Below, one piece after another: positions 18,090 to 28,049 of a stretch of 64,000 nucleotides of DNA. Source of the stretch: Halomicrococcus gelatinilyticus (GTDB lineage: Archaea > Halobacteriota > Halobacteria > Halobacteriales > Haladaptataceae); contig CP100465.1 of the NCBI GenBank assembly GCA_024227995.1, positions 558,001 to 622,000 of the forward strand, read 5' to 3'. How positions within the stretch are numbered: position 1 is the first letter of the stretch; the number at the start of each line of letters is the position of its first letter. Below the pieces are notes generated by a model. The model was not told the DNA's origin, did not search any database, and saw only the letters and a program-made list of their open reading frames with translations. The translations under genes were made by a program, and so were the position numbers.

Positions 18090-18335
18090 ATGAGCACCAC
18101 CACCTCCGCCGCGGCCGCGCCGGGACTCACCGACAAGCAACAGCGCATCCTCCAGTACCTCCGCGAGAACGGCGACACCCAGACGTACTTCAAGTCGCGC
18201 CTCATCGGCGAGGACCTGGGTCTCACCGCGAAGGAGGTCGGCACCAACATGACCGCCATCGCCGAGGGCGACTTCGACGTCGGCGTCGAGAAGTGGGGCT
18301 ACTCCTCCTCGACGACGTGGAAGGTCGTCGTCTAG
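18090..18335 (+). CDS. Small winged-helix protein
   Basis: 81 residues. LTDKQQRILQYLRENGDTQT followed by YFKSRLIGEDLGLTAKEVGTNM and a wing ending in SSSTTWKVVV has the pattern of a haloarchaeal winged-helix protein (I think of the DUF7123 group, not confirmed). Short Ala-rich N-terminus. It may bind DNA; no effector domain is present. Confidence 0.82.
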   Translation: MSTTTSAAAAPGLTDKQQRILQYLRENGDTQTYFKSRLIGEDLGLTAKEVGTNMTAIAEGDFDVGVEKWGYSSSTTWKVVV

Positions 18336-18514
18336 CGGTCGACCAGGACCTCCGTCGGTACCTCGTCCACCCCCCGGGAGTGGTTCGCCCGACTCACGGA
18401 CGCGTTTCTCTCGTCCAGGTGCTTTCTGCTCGCTAGACGATGTTCTCCGCCGGTGAAGAGGACCGCTAGAGAACCGTGTGCGTCCGAACTGTTCGCCCCA
18501 CTCGGGCCTGACGA

Positions 18515-19873
18515 CTATTCGGGCCTGACGACCTCTTTGCGCCCGGAGATGCGGTCGGCGCACTCGTAGCCGGCGACGATGCCGCCGTTCAGGCTCCGCT
18601 CGGGGTACTGCGCCCGACTTGCCATGCCGGCGTAGTAGACGCCGTCGGCGACCTCGTCGGCGAGGTCGTAGGGGACGACCATGTCGAGGTAGCCGCGCTC
18701 GTACACCGGCGCGGCACGCGGGTTGCGCGCGAGGCGGAACTCGGTGACCTGCGAGCGGTCCCAGTCGGGGAACATCTCTTCGACGTGGCCGAGCCACAGG
18801 TCCTCGACCTCGTCGTCGTCCATCTGCCAGAGCTCCTCCTCGTAGTCCTGGATGTAGCTGGCGACGTAGAGGAGGTTGTCGCCGCCGTACCGCTCCGGCG
18901 AGACGTAGTTGGTGTGCTCGACGAGCGCGCCGAACGGCGCGTCGTGGCCGATGTTGAGCCAGTAGGTGTCGGTGAGCGGTTCCTCCATCGTCACGAGCGC
19001 GCAGACGGCACCCTGGAAGTCGATGGTGCACTCGTAGCCGGTGAGGTCCTCGAGGACGTTCGGCATCGCCGCGACGACGACGCTCTCGACGTCGTGGGTC
19101 TCGGTCGTCCCGCCGTCGGCGGCTGCCTCGGGGGCGGTCGTCGCTTCCGTCGTCAGCGACGCGACGGCGCCGTCCTCGACGCCGAGGTCGGTCACGCGCG
19201 CGCCGGTGGTGATGTTCTCCTCGCCGACCGCGTCGACCAGCGCGTCGACGAGGCGACCGAACCCGCCGCGGAGGTAGCCCAGCGGTTCGCCGCGGAGGAC
19301 GTCGCGCTCGCCGCGGAACTTGATGCGGCCGAGGAACCAGGCGGCGCTCACGTCCTCCTTGCGGTGGCCGAACTTCCCGTCGAGCAGCGGTTCGACGAAG
19401 TCCTCGTAGACGCCGCGGGTCGTGTGGTCCTCGACGAACTCCCGGATGGGGACGTCGTCGAACGTCTCCAGGCTCTCGTAGGTGTCGAACTTCGGCACGC
19501 CGCCGCGGACGTCGACGTCCAGCGTGAGCATGCCGAGGCGGAACTTGTCGTACAGCGAGAGGTGCGGATAGGCGAGGATCTCCCACGGCTTGTCCATCGG
19601 GTGGACCACGCCGTCGACGTAGTAGGCGTTCTTCCCGATGGGCCACTCCAGGTCGTCGCCGAGGCCGAGTTCCTCGATGACCTCGACGATGGTCTCCTCG
19701 GACTTCGAGAGGTGGTGATAGAACTTCTCGATGCGGTCGCCGCTCGTCTCGTAGGTCGCGGCGAGGCCGCCGAGTTCGTCGCTGGCCTCGAACACCTGCA
19801 CGTCGTACCCCTGCTGCTGGAGGCGGTAGGCGGCGCTGAGTCCGGCGATACCCCCACCGACGATACCTATCAT
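18515..19873 (-). CDS. NAD(P)/FAD-dependent amine-oxidase-like oxidoreductase (protoporphyrinogen-oxidase-like)
   Basis: 452 residues. The N-terminal FAD motif is MIGIVGGGIAGLSAAYRL with an acidic end VQVFEASDELGG. A C-terminal flavin-binding stretch reads ADGVYYAGMASRAQYPERSLNGGI. The long middle (FYHHLSKSEETIVEVIEELG, GKFGHRKEDVSAAWFLGRIKFRG) is shared by enzymes annotated as protoporphyrinogen oxidase-like or UDP-galactopyranose mutase-like. The substrate is undetermined; neighbours give no pathway. Confidence 0.85.
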   Translation of the reverse strand: MIGIVGGGIAGLSAAYRLQQQGYDVQVFEASDELGGLAATYETSGDRIEKFYHHLSKSEETIVEVIEELGLGDDLEWPIGKNAYYVDGVVHPMDKPWEILAYPHLSLYDKFRLGMLTLDVDVRGGVPKFDTYESLETFDDVPIREFVEDHTTRGVYEDFVEPLLDGKFGHRKEDVSAAWFLGRIKFRGERDVLRGEPLGYLRGGFGRLVDALVDAVGEENITTGARVTDLGVEDGAVASLTTEATTAPEAAADGGTTETHDVESVVVAAMPNVLEDLTGYECTIDFQGAVCALVTMEEPLTDTYWLNIGHDAPFGALVEHTNYVSPERYGGDNLLYVASYIQDYEEELWQMDDDEVEDLWLGHVEEMFPDWDRSQVTEFRLARNPRAAPVYERGYLDMVVPYDLADEVADGVYYAGMASRAQYPERSLNGGIVAGYECADRISGRKEVVRPE

Positions 19874-20042
19874 GGCTGTCTGGTTCCACCGCCTTCGGAA
19901 TACGTGTTACGACACGGAGAAGTGACACGAGGCGCAGGTCACGAGGTTTCGAAGGTGCGAGACGTGACGTGGCTCGCGCCACGGGCGAGGAGGACCGCCC
20001 GCCGGCGTCGGAACCGACCGAGGGTACTGCCGCGAGAGTCGC

Positions 20043-20049
20043 TTTTAAG
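20043..20049 (+). promoter_or_regulatory. TATA-like box of dgcN
   Basis: ttttaag is centred 28 bases before ATG 20074, a leaderless arrangement that decides between this start and the upstream in-frame ATG at 19969. Confidence 0.6.
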
Positions 20050-20073
20050 CCACCGTGTGACAACGTCGTTCGC

Positions 20074-21087
20074 ATGCAAGTTGCCGTACTCGCTCACGAG
20101 AAGTTCCCCGACCGCGCGAAGACGGCGGTCGGCATCCTGCGCTACGCCGACTACGACGTCGCCGCGGTCCTCGACCGCGACCGGGCCGGCGAGCGCGTCG
20201 CCGACCACGTCCCCGACGTGCAGGATGCGCCGATCGTCGCCGGGATGGACGACGCACCCGACGTGGACGCCCTCGTCGTCGGCATCGCCCCCATCGGCGG
20301 CGGCTTCGACGAGACGTGGCGTTCTGACGTGACCACCGCACTGGAGCGCGGGTGCGACGTCATCTCGGGGCTCCACTACTTCCTGGCGGACGACGATGAG
20401 TTCGCCGACCTCGCCGCCGAGCACGACTGCGACCTCTGGGACGTCCGCAAGCCACCCGAGGACCTCAGCGTCAGCGAGGGCGTGGCGGCGGACGTCGACG
20501 CCGAGGTCGTGCTGACGGTCGGCACCGACTGCTCGGTCGGAAAGATGACGGCGACGCTGGAACTGGTCGAGGCGGCCCGCGAGCGCGGCGTCGACGCCGG
20601 GTTCGTCCCGACCGGCCAGACCGGCATCATGATCGACGGGTGGGGCAATCCGGTCGACCGCGTCGTCAGCGACTTCACCGCCGGCGCGGTCGAGGAGATG
20701 ATCGTCGAGCGCGGCGACGACCACGACTACCTGTTCGTCGAGGGGCAGGGCAGCATCGTCCATCCAGCCTACTCGGCGGTGACCTGCGGCATCCTCCACG
20801 GGTCGATGGCCGACTCGCTCGTCCTCTGCCACGAGGCCGGCCGCGAGGTCGTCCACGGCTACGAGTCGTTCGAGCTGCCGTCAGTCCCGGAGTACGTCGA
20901 CCTCTACGAGGACCTCGCGCGGCCGGTCCACGAGGCCGAGGTCGTCGCCGGCGCACTGAACACCGCCCACGTCGACGACGACGTGGCCGCCCGGGAGGCG
21001 GTCGAGGGGTTCGCGGACGCACTCGACGCGCCCGCAACCGACCTCATCCGGTTCGACGCCGACGACGTGCTGGAGGCCGTCCTGTGA
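20074..21087 (+). CDS. dgcN: DUF1611 family protein, probable D-glutamate N-acetyltransferase
   Basis: 337 residues. An N-terminal Rossmann-like domain (MQVAVLAHEKFPDRAKTAVG, LVVGIAPIGGGF) is followed by a P-loop-type domain with VGTDCSVGKMTATLEL, PTGQTGIMIDGWG and FVEGQGSIVHPAYS, the DUF1611 hallmarks. DUF1611 proteins paired with an enolase-superfamily racemase have been described as DgcN-DgcA, which converts D-glutamate to L-glutamate through N-acetylated intermediates. The start is set by the promoter box. Coupled to dgcA by a GTGA overlap. Confidence 0.82.
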   Translation: MQVAVLAHEKFPDRAKTAVGILRYADYDVAAVLDRDRAGERVADHVPDVQDAPIVAGMDDAPDVDALVVGIAPIGGGFDETWRSDVTTALERGCDVISGLHYFLADDDEFADLAAEHDCDLWDVRKPPEDLSVSEGVAADVDAEVVLTVGTDCSVGKMTATLELVEAARERGVDAGFVPTGQTGIMIDGWGNPVDRVVSDFTAGAVEEMIVERGDDHDYLFVEGQGSIVHPAYSAVTCGILHGSMADSLVLCHEAGREVVHGYESFELPSVPEYVDLYEDLARPVHEAEVVAGALNTAHVDDDVAAREAVEGFADALDAPATDLIRFDADDVLEAVL

Positions 21088-22121
21088 GCCTCGAGACGAC
21101 GTTCGAGCGCCGCTCGCTCCCGCTCGAACACGCGTTCACCATCGCGCGCGGCACCCAGACGACGGCCGAGAACGTCGTCGTCCGCATCACCGACGAGGAC
21201 GGCACGGTCGGCGTCGGCGGCGCTGCGCCGTCGACCCACTACGGCGAGACGGCCGACACCGTCGAGGCGGTGCTACCGGACCTGCTCTCGGTCGTCGAGG
21301 CGGTGGGCGACCCCCACGCCCTCGCCCGCATCGAGCGCCGCATGCGCGAGACGGTGAACCGCAATCCGGCCGCGCGCTGTGCGGTGAGCATCGCCCTCCA
21401 CGACCTCGCGGCGAAGCAGGCCGACCTGCCGCTGTACCGCTACTGGGGGCTGGACGCCGCCGAGGCCGTCCCGACCTCGTTCACAATCGGCATCGACGAC
21501 CTGCCCGTCGTCCGCGAGAAGACCGAGGCGGCCGTGGACGCCGGCTACGACGTGCTGAAGGTGAAGGTCGGCACGGACCGCGACGAGGAGATCCTCGAAG
21601 CAGTCCGGGACGCCGCACCGGACGCGACCGTCCGCGTCGACGCCAACGAGGCGTGGTCCCCCCGGGAGGCCGTCCGCAAGATCGACGCCCTCGCCGAGTA
21701 CGACCTGGAGTTCGTCGAACAGCCGGTCCCCGCGGAGAACCCCGAGGGAATGCGGTTCGTCCGCGAGCGCGCCGCGCTCCCCATCGCCGCCGACGAGTCC
21801 TGCATCACGCTGGCGGACGTCCCCCGGGTCGTCGGGCAGGCCGACGTCGTGAACGTCAAACTGATGAAGTGCGGCGGCCTGCGGGAGGCGAAGCGGATGG
21901 TCCACGCCGCCCGGGCGCACGGCCTGGAGGTGATGCTCGGGTGCATGATCGAGAGCAACGCGAGCATCGCGGCCGCCGCCCACCTCGCCCCGCTGCTGGA
22001 TTACGCCGACCTCGACGGATCGCTGTTGCTCGCCGAGGACCCCTACGACGGCGTTCCGATGCCGGCGGGTGCGATCGACCTCGCGAGGGTCGAGCGGGCG
22101 GGGACGGCCGCTCGACGGTAG
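21084..22121 (+). CDS. dgcA: Enolase-superfamily epimerase (dipeptide epimerase / N-acetyl-glutamate racemase type)
   Basis: 345 residues from a GTG overlapping the dgcN stop. The muconate-lactonising/mandelate-racemase layout is clear: catalytic Lys in DVLKVKVGTDRDEE, metal ligands in VRVDANEAWSP, EFVEQPVP and IAADESC, and the second catalytic Lys in VNVKLMKCGGL, then MLGCMIESNASI. Such enzymes are called L-Ala-D/L-Glu epimerases by sequence. The partner DUF1611 gene instead favours N-acetyl-D-glutamate racemisation. That substrate is inferred from context. Confidence 0.85.
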   Translation: MSLETTFERRSLPLEHAFTIARGTQTTAENVVVRITDEDGTVGVGGAAPSTHYGETADTVEAVLPDLLSVVEAVGDPHALARIERRMRETVNRNPAARCAVSIALHDLAAKQADLPLYRYWGLDAAEAVPTSFTIGIDDLPVVREKTEAAVDAGYDVLKVKVGTDRDEEILEAVRDAAPDATVRVDANEAWSPREAVRKIDALAEYDLEFVEQPVPAENPEGMRFVRERAALPIAADESCITLADVPRVVGQADVVNVKLMKCGGLREAKRMVHAARAHGLEVMLGCMIESNASIAAAAHLAPLLDYADLDGSLLLAEDPYDGVPMPAGAIDLARVERAGTAARR

Positions 22122-22169
22122 GCGCTCGCAAGCTATTTCAGCCCGTAACGTCTCGCATCGAAGAGAGAA

Positions 22170-22955
22170 ATGGTCTCCCGCTACGACCGCGCGCTCCTCG
22201 CGATGGGGCTCGGCGTCCTGCTTTTGACGTCGTCGGTGCTCGCGTTCCCGGACGGCGGGCCGTCGGAGCGGACCTACGCCTTCGACGTCGACCGAGTCGA
22301 CGGCCACGACCTCACCAGGGAGGTGCTCGACTACGGCAGCAGCGGACGCGAACCGCGGACCGTCCTCCGCTGTCACCGCGGTGCGACCGACCGACTCTGT
22401 CACTTCGAACGAGCGCTCGTGCGGAACGACACGGCTACGGAGACGGCGGAGACGACGGCGAGCGACGAGTCGACGGACGGTTCCACGACAGCCGCGACCA
22501 CGGCCGCGGGGAACCAGACGCTGCTCGACGCGCCGTACCGGTACGTCTACTTTCCGGAGACGGGCTTCTACGAGCTCCGCGCGCACGTCGAGAACGGGTC
22601 GGTCGACGCCTCGCTGGCGCCCGTCGCGACGACGGCCGTCGCGGACGAGATCGCCACGCCGTACGACGCCGCCCCGGCGGTGGTCCGGCGCGCCGTCGAG
22701 GAGGGCAACGCGACGACGACCGTCCGGACGCGGGGCCAGCCGCCGGCGTACGGGTCACCACGTGACGCCTACGACGAGTACCGGTCCGCGCTCGTCCAGC
22801 GCGGCGAGCAGTACTACGTCGTCGACTCGAACGAGCGAACGCGTCGTGCAGTGACGCGCTGGGGGGAGACGATCGCCCGCCTCGCGGTCTTCCTCGTCGG
22901 CGGCGCAGCCATCGTCTGGGCGTTCGTCGAACGGCGACGCGTCGTCGACGGCTGA
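22170..22955 (+). CDS. Membrane-anchored hypothetical protein with two terminal TM segments
   Basis: 261 residues. One hydrophobic segment at about 8-25 (ALLAMGLGVLLLTSSVLAF) and another at about 235-253 (LAVFLVGGAAIVWAFV) flank a hydrophilic extracytoplasmic region of about 200 residues. That region has a Thr/Ala-rich stretch (residues 90-115) and a possible disulphide pair (RCHRGATDRLCHF). I do not recognise the family. Confidence 0.75.
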   Translation: MVSRYDRALLAMGLGVLLLTSSVLAFPDGGPSERTYAFDVDRVDGHDLTREVLDYGSSGREPRTVLRCHRGATDRLCHFERALVRNDTATETAETTASDESTDGSTTAATTAAGNQTLLDAPYRYVYFPETGFYELRAHVENGSVDASLAPVATTAVADEIATPYDAAPAVVRRAVEEGNATTTVRTRGQPPAYGSPRDAYDEYRSALVQRGEQYYVVDSNERTRRAVTRWGETIARLAVFLVGGAAIVWAFVERRRVVDG

Positions 22956-22963
22956 GCCAGAAG

Positions 22964-23740
22964 TCACTCGACGTTCGAGAGCCGACCGACCCGCTCGGCC
23001 TTGAACCCGACCATCTCGTCGTACCCACCGGTGGACATCAGCACGGGATAGAACGGCTCGTCGGCGCGGAGCGACTCGTCGGCGCGGTGGGCGAACACCG
23101 TTCCCTCGGGGACCTGCTGGAAGTTCTGACCGACGAACTCGAAGTCGCGACCCTCGACGACGTCGGTGACGCGGTAGACGTCCGGGTCGCTCTCCTCGGC
23201 GGTGACGTCGAGCGCCCCGGTGACGCCGAGGAAGTTCCGCAGGACGCGCTCGGCGTTCCGTGCGGCGGTCGCCGTGCCGACGTAGCCACATTCGACCGCG
23301 ACGCCGTCGACCTCCCCGATGAGTCCGCCGGGGACGTGGCCGATGTCGACGAGGCGTTCGAGACCGGTCGCCCGGGCGAGACGGGCACTCGCCTCGTCGA
23401 GCCCGTCGACTAGCGCGAACGGGTCCGGATGCGACTGCGTGGAGTGCAGGTCGAGCACCTGCTTCTCCCGAAGCTCGGCCATCAGTTCCGCCGCGAGGCG
23501 CGACTCGTAGGTGTCGCCGTCCGGGTCGCCGGGGAACGCGCGGTTGAGGTCCTCGTCCACGAACCGGACGTTGGCCCCGACGGCGGCCTCGTTCGCCACG
23601 ACGAACGTCACCGGGCGCTCGAAGGTGAGACGTTCGGCCAGCAGGCTCTCTATCGCCGATTTTCCGCACTGCTCGTCGCCGTGCAGGCAGGAGACGACGG
23701 CCAGCTCCGGCGTCCCATCGCCCACCGTCTCTGTCCGCAT
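22964..23740 (-). CDS. Succinylglutamate desuccinylase/aspartoacylase family zinc hydrolase
   Basis: 258 residues. Zinc ligands H20 and E23 are in CLHGDEQCG and H99 in VLDLHST; DEDLNRAFPG supplies the substrate-binding Asn-Arg. This is the AstE/AspA carboxypeptidase-like fold, which removes acyl groups from N-acyl amino acids. Lying near dgcN-dgcA, it is an attractive candidate to deacylate an N-acyl-glutamate, but it is transcribed convergently and the link is inference. A cttaaat box 27 bases upstream (near 23768) supports the start. Confidence 0.85.
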   Translation of the reverse strand: MRTETVGDGTPELAVVSCLHGDEQCGKSAIESLLAERLTFERPVTFVVANEAAVGANVRFVDEDLNRAFPGDPDGDTYESRLAAELMAELREKQVLDLHSTQSHPDPFALVDGLDEASARLARATGLERLVDIGHVPGGLIGEVDGVAVECGYVGTATAARNAERVLRNFLGVTGALDVTAEESDPDVYRVTDVVEGRDFEFVGQNFQQVPEGTVFAHRADESLRADEPFYPVLMSTGGYDEMVGFKAERVGRLSNVE

Positions 23741-23845
23741 CGACTGTAGATACCGGTGCGGCGAACTTAAATCATCGACGACCGAGACCGAGAGCGGTCC
23801 GGTCCCCCGACCGCCACCGGACCGGCGTCACTGCGACGACCGGAG

Positions 23846-25483
23846 TCACCCCGATGCGTCCGGGACGCGGTCGGGGATGTGAGCGCGCAGCCGCGGACGG
23901 TCGGCCGTCGCGACCGTCTCGGCCAGCGCGGTGACCGTCGTCTCGCGCTGCTCCCGGGCCGTCCGGTCGGTCACCGGGAACGCGTCGTCCCCCATCTCTG
24001 GGTCGCCGACGACCGCGTAGTACGGCACCCAGTCGTCCGCGGCGCGCTCGATGCGCTCGCCGACTGGAACCTCGCGGGCGTCGACGTCGGCCCGGACGCC
24101 GGCCTCCCACAGGTCGGCCGCCAGTCCGTCGCAGCGGTCGACGTGGTCGTCGCCGACGGGGACGAACCGCACCTGCGTGGGCGCGAGCCACGTCGGAAGG
24201 CGCGGCGGCGCGCGTTCGGCGGCGTGCTCGATGGCGGCGGCGACGGCGCTCGCGAGGTCGCCGAACGGCACGGTTCGCACGACCGCCGGGCGTCGTCCGT
24301 CGGCCAGCGTCACGTCCCGGCGCGCCGCTGCGGTCGCGTCGTACTCGACGCGTGGGGGTTCGCCAGCCCAGGAGGCCCCGACCGGGACGAACTCGACAGA
24401 CGGCCCACGGTCCGCGTCGCCGTGGCGGGCGACCAGCAGCGGACCATCCAGGGCCGCGGCCAGGTCGGCGGCGAGCGCGTCCGCCCGGTCGCCGCTCGCG
24501 CGGAGGACTGCCAGGAATTCGAGCGCGAGCGGCGCGAGCGTCCCGGAGACGAGGCGCACGCCACGGAGCACCTCTCTCTCCGCCCGTTCCGGGTCGACGG
24601 CGGCGACGACCTCGGGCGCTTCGCCGGCGAGCTCGGCGCGACGCCACGGACGGTCGTCCGCGCCGATGCTGGACGGGGCGGTCGCGAGTGGCCCGTCACA
24701 GGCGGGCGTCTCGACGGTCGGTACGCCGGCGGCCGCGACGCGGTCGGCCGCGTGCGCCCGGAGCGCGTCCCGGACCAGGCTGCCGCGCGGGAGCCAGCCG
24801 AGACCGTCCGCCGCGTCGCCTTCGGCGACCAGTCCCGCCTCCGCCAGGCGGTTCCGCGGCAGGTTCCGGGTCGAGTCCGTCGGTTCGGCCGCGACCTGCT
24901 CCGCCGTCGCCGCCCACGCGTCGGGGAGTTCCGCGTCGGCGTCGTCGAGCTGGACGCGGTCGCCGCCGGGGAGTCGGACGTACCACGCCTCGGTCGACGG
25001 GTCGCGACGCGCGGGCGTCACGCGTCGCGTCTGCGCCGCGAAGGGGTGGCCGCGCTTGCGCAGGTCGCAGGCGAGATGCCAGCCGACGGGGGCGCGCACC
25101 ACCGTCACCGATCCGGCGAGGGCGTCCGCGAGCGACGACAGGACGGCGGCAGCGTCCCTGTCGTCGGCCGGGCAGTCGACGAGGTGGCCGCCGGGCACGA
25201 GCGCGACGACGTCCTCCCCTAGCTGGTCGGCCACGTCCCGGCACTCGTCGGCGGCCGCCGCCGCGACGGCGTCCTGTCGGGTCGCGTCACTCCGTTCGAC
25301 CCCGACCACGGCGACGACGCAGTCGTCGAGGTCCGCGGAGGTCGGCGGGGTCGCGTCCGACGGAGCTGCGCCCTCCTCCGCGTCGGCCGCCGCGGTGCCG
25401 GTCGTCGACTCCGCCGGGGTCTCGTCGACAGGCGTCTCGGCCGCGAACGAGAACCGCTCGGCGTGCATCGCGAGCAGTCGCAT
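23846..25483 (-). CDS. Degenerate threonyl-tRNA synthetase paralogue with archaeal editing domain
   Basis: 545 residues against about 610-640 for archaeal ThrRS. The N-terminus MRLLAMHAERFSFAAETPV and the next 150 residues match the archaeal ThrRS editing domain, including VHxSF-like HLACDLRKRGHPFAAQ. The C-terminal 120 residues match the anticodon-binding domain (LPTWLAPTQVRFVPVGDDHVD, ADDWVPYYAVVGDPEM). The middle is Ala/Asp-rich and I cannot find the class II motif 2 or motif 3 arginines; where motif 3 should be, the sequence reads TVPFGDLASAVAAAIEHAAE. It may be a trans-editing factor that deacylates Ser-tRNA(Thr). Confidence 0.72.
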   Translation of the reverse strand: MRLLAMHAERFSFAAETPVDETPAESTTGTAAADAEEGAAPSDATPPTSADLDDCVVAVVGVERSDATRQDAVAAAAADECRDVADQLGEDVVALVPGGHLVDCPADDRDAAAVLSSLADALAGSVTVVRAPVGWHLACDLRKRGHPFAAQTRRVTPARRDPSTEAWYVRLPGGDRVQLDDADAELPDAWAATAEQVAAEPTDSTRNLPRNRLAEAGLVAEGDAADGLGWLPRGSLVRDALRAHAADRVAAAGVPTVETPACDGPLATAPSSIGADDRPWRRAELAGEAPEVVAAVDPERAEREVLRGVRLVSGTLAPLALEFLAVLRASGDRADALAADLAAALDGPLLVARHGDADRGPSVEFVPVGASWAGEPPRVEYDATAAARRDVTLADGRRPAVVRTVPFGDLASAVAAAIEHAAERAPPRLPTWLAPTQVRFVPVGDDHVDRCDGLAADLWEAGVRADVDAREVPVGERIERAADDWVPYYAVVGDPEMGDDAFPVTDRTAREQRETTVTALAETVATADRPRLRAHIPDRVPDASG

Positions 25484-25571
25484 GGAGGGACCCAGTCCCG
25501 CGCGCTACAAAACGCCTCCGTCGTTGCGGGGAGACGACGGGATTTACGTCAGCGGCGTGCCAACGAAGCCC

Positions 25572-25910
25572 ATGGACTCGACAGCACTGTCGGACCACGA
25601 ATCGACCGAGGTCGTCGACGGCGTCCACCTGGTACAGCTGGCAGCGGGCGACCGGATGAGCGTCCAGCACTTCCACATCGAACCCGGGGCGACCGTGCCC
25701 GAGCACAGCCACGAACACGAGCAGGTCGGGTTCGTCTACGGCAGCGCGCTCACGTTCCGCATCGACGGCGAGGAGTACGTCATCGAGGAGAACGACTCCT
25801 ACTCGATTCCCGGCGACGAACCGCACGCGGCCGAGAACCGCACCGACGACCCCGTCCGCGGCATCGACGTGTTCAGCCCGCCGCGAACGAACCCGGACTG
25901 GCAGGACTGA
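25572..25910 (+). CDS. Cupin-domain protein
   Basis: 112 residues, a single cupin. The metal motif 1 appears as HFHIEPGATVPEHSHEHEQVGFVYG and motif 2 as YSIPGDEPHAAEN. Small cupins of this kind bind a metal and often a sugar or organic acid; the function is not assignable. A gatttacg element 29 bases upstream supports the start. Confidence 0.85.
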   Translation: MDSTALSDHESTEVVDGVHLVQLAAGDRMSVQHFHIEPGATVPEHSHEHEQVGFVYGSALTFRIDGEEYVIEENDSYSIPGDEPHAAENRTDDPVRGIDVFSPPRTNPDWQD

Positions 25911-25919
25911 GAACGTCGA

Positions 25920-26339
25920 CTACTCCGGCGCGACCAGTTCGACCTTGACCCGCTCGGGGTCCTCGAAGTAGACCGCGTACGTGTCCGGGCCGCCGGCGTG
26001 GGGGTGGTCGTCCTCGTAGAGGATGGGACGGCCCCGCTCCCGCAGACGTTCGGTCATCGCGTCGACGTGGTCGCGGGACGCCGCGTGGAAGGCGAGGTGG
26101 TTCAGCCCGGGGTGGCGGCGGTGATACTCCTCGTCTTCGTACTCCTCCGGCGCGCTGACGAGCACGAGGTACGTCGGACCGCGCTGCCACGACCGGCCGC
26201 CCTCCCAGTCGTTCTTCCGGTCGTAGCCGAGTTCGCCGAGGAACCAGTCCCAGAAGGAGACGGACGCCTCGAAGTCGGAGGCGTACAGTTCGACGTGGTG
26301 CAGCAGGCCGGCGCGGGCGTCGTCGAGAGGGTTCGTCAT
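25920..26339 (-). CDS. VOC-family (glyoxalase/bleomycin-resistance) protein
   Basis: 139 residues. LLHHVELYASDFEASVSFWDWFLGELGY gives the first beta-alpha-beta unit and its metal His; HRRHPGLNHLAFHA and DTYAVYFEDPERVKVELVAPE give the second His and the C-terminal Glu. Substrate unknown. The stop lies 9 bases from the end of the cupin gene. An aataaac box about 27 bases upstream (near 26366) fits the start. Confidence 0.87.
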   Translation of the reverse strand: MTNPLDDARAGLLHHVELYASDFEASVSFWDWFLGELGYDRKNDWEGGRSWQRGPTYLVLVSAPEEYEDEEYHRRHPGLNHLAFHAASRDHVDAMTERLRERGRPILYEDDHPHAGGPDTYAVYFEDPERVKVELVAPE

Positions 26340-26490
26340 CGTCCGCGGTCCGGAGCGCGGGACGAATAAACCTGCCGACAGTATGGGGTGGTCCGCCAGG
26401 CGCGACGACGAGAGCCACCCGGGGCGAAAGGGAACTACGACGCTAACGAGGTACGTCGACGGAAAAAGGTGGAATCCGGGGTGAAGTGCT

Positions 26491-27759
<1,269 letters not shown>

Positions 27760-28049
27760 GAACGTTCGGACATCGGTGGGAGAGGGATAAAAGGCCTGCC
27801 GTTTCGGCGTGAAGGCACCATATATGTCCTTAAATTCCTAGCATGAGACAACGTCCGTGCCATCGGCCCGCCGGACGGACCCGACGGCCGCGCCGAATCG
27901 TCGTCGCTCTTGCGTTCCATCGAGCGATTGGCCGTCCGGCGTGGACCACGCTCGTCTGCCGTGTCCCAGACGGTGCTCGACGGCGGCACGCGAGAAAAGG
28001 GTCGCGACGGAATTCCGTCAGAGATGACCGCGGCGGTTCAGGCGGTCGT

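Noticed and set aside
18039..20075. Very long minus-strand frame opposite the FAD oxidoreductase and dgcN
   Set aside because: It is Arg/Pro-rich and lies in another frame of well-supported genes. It is a G+C-rich shadow frame with no family pattern.
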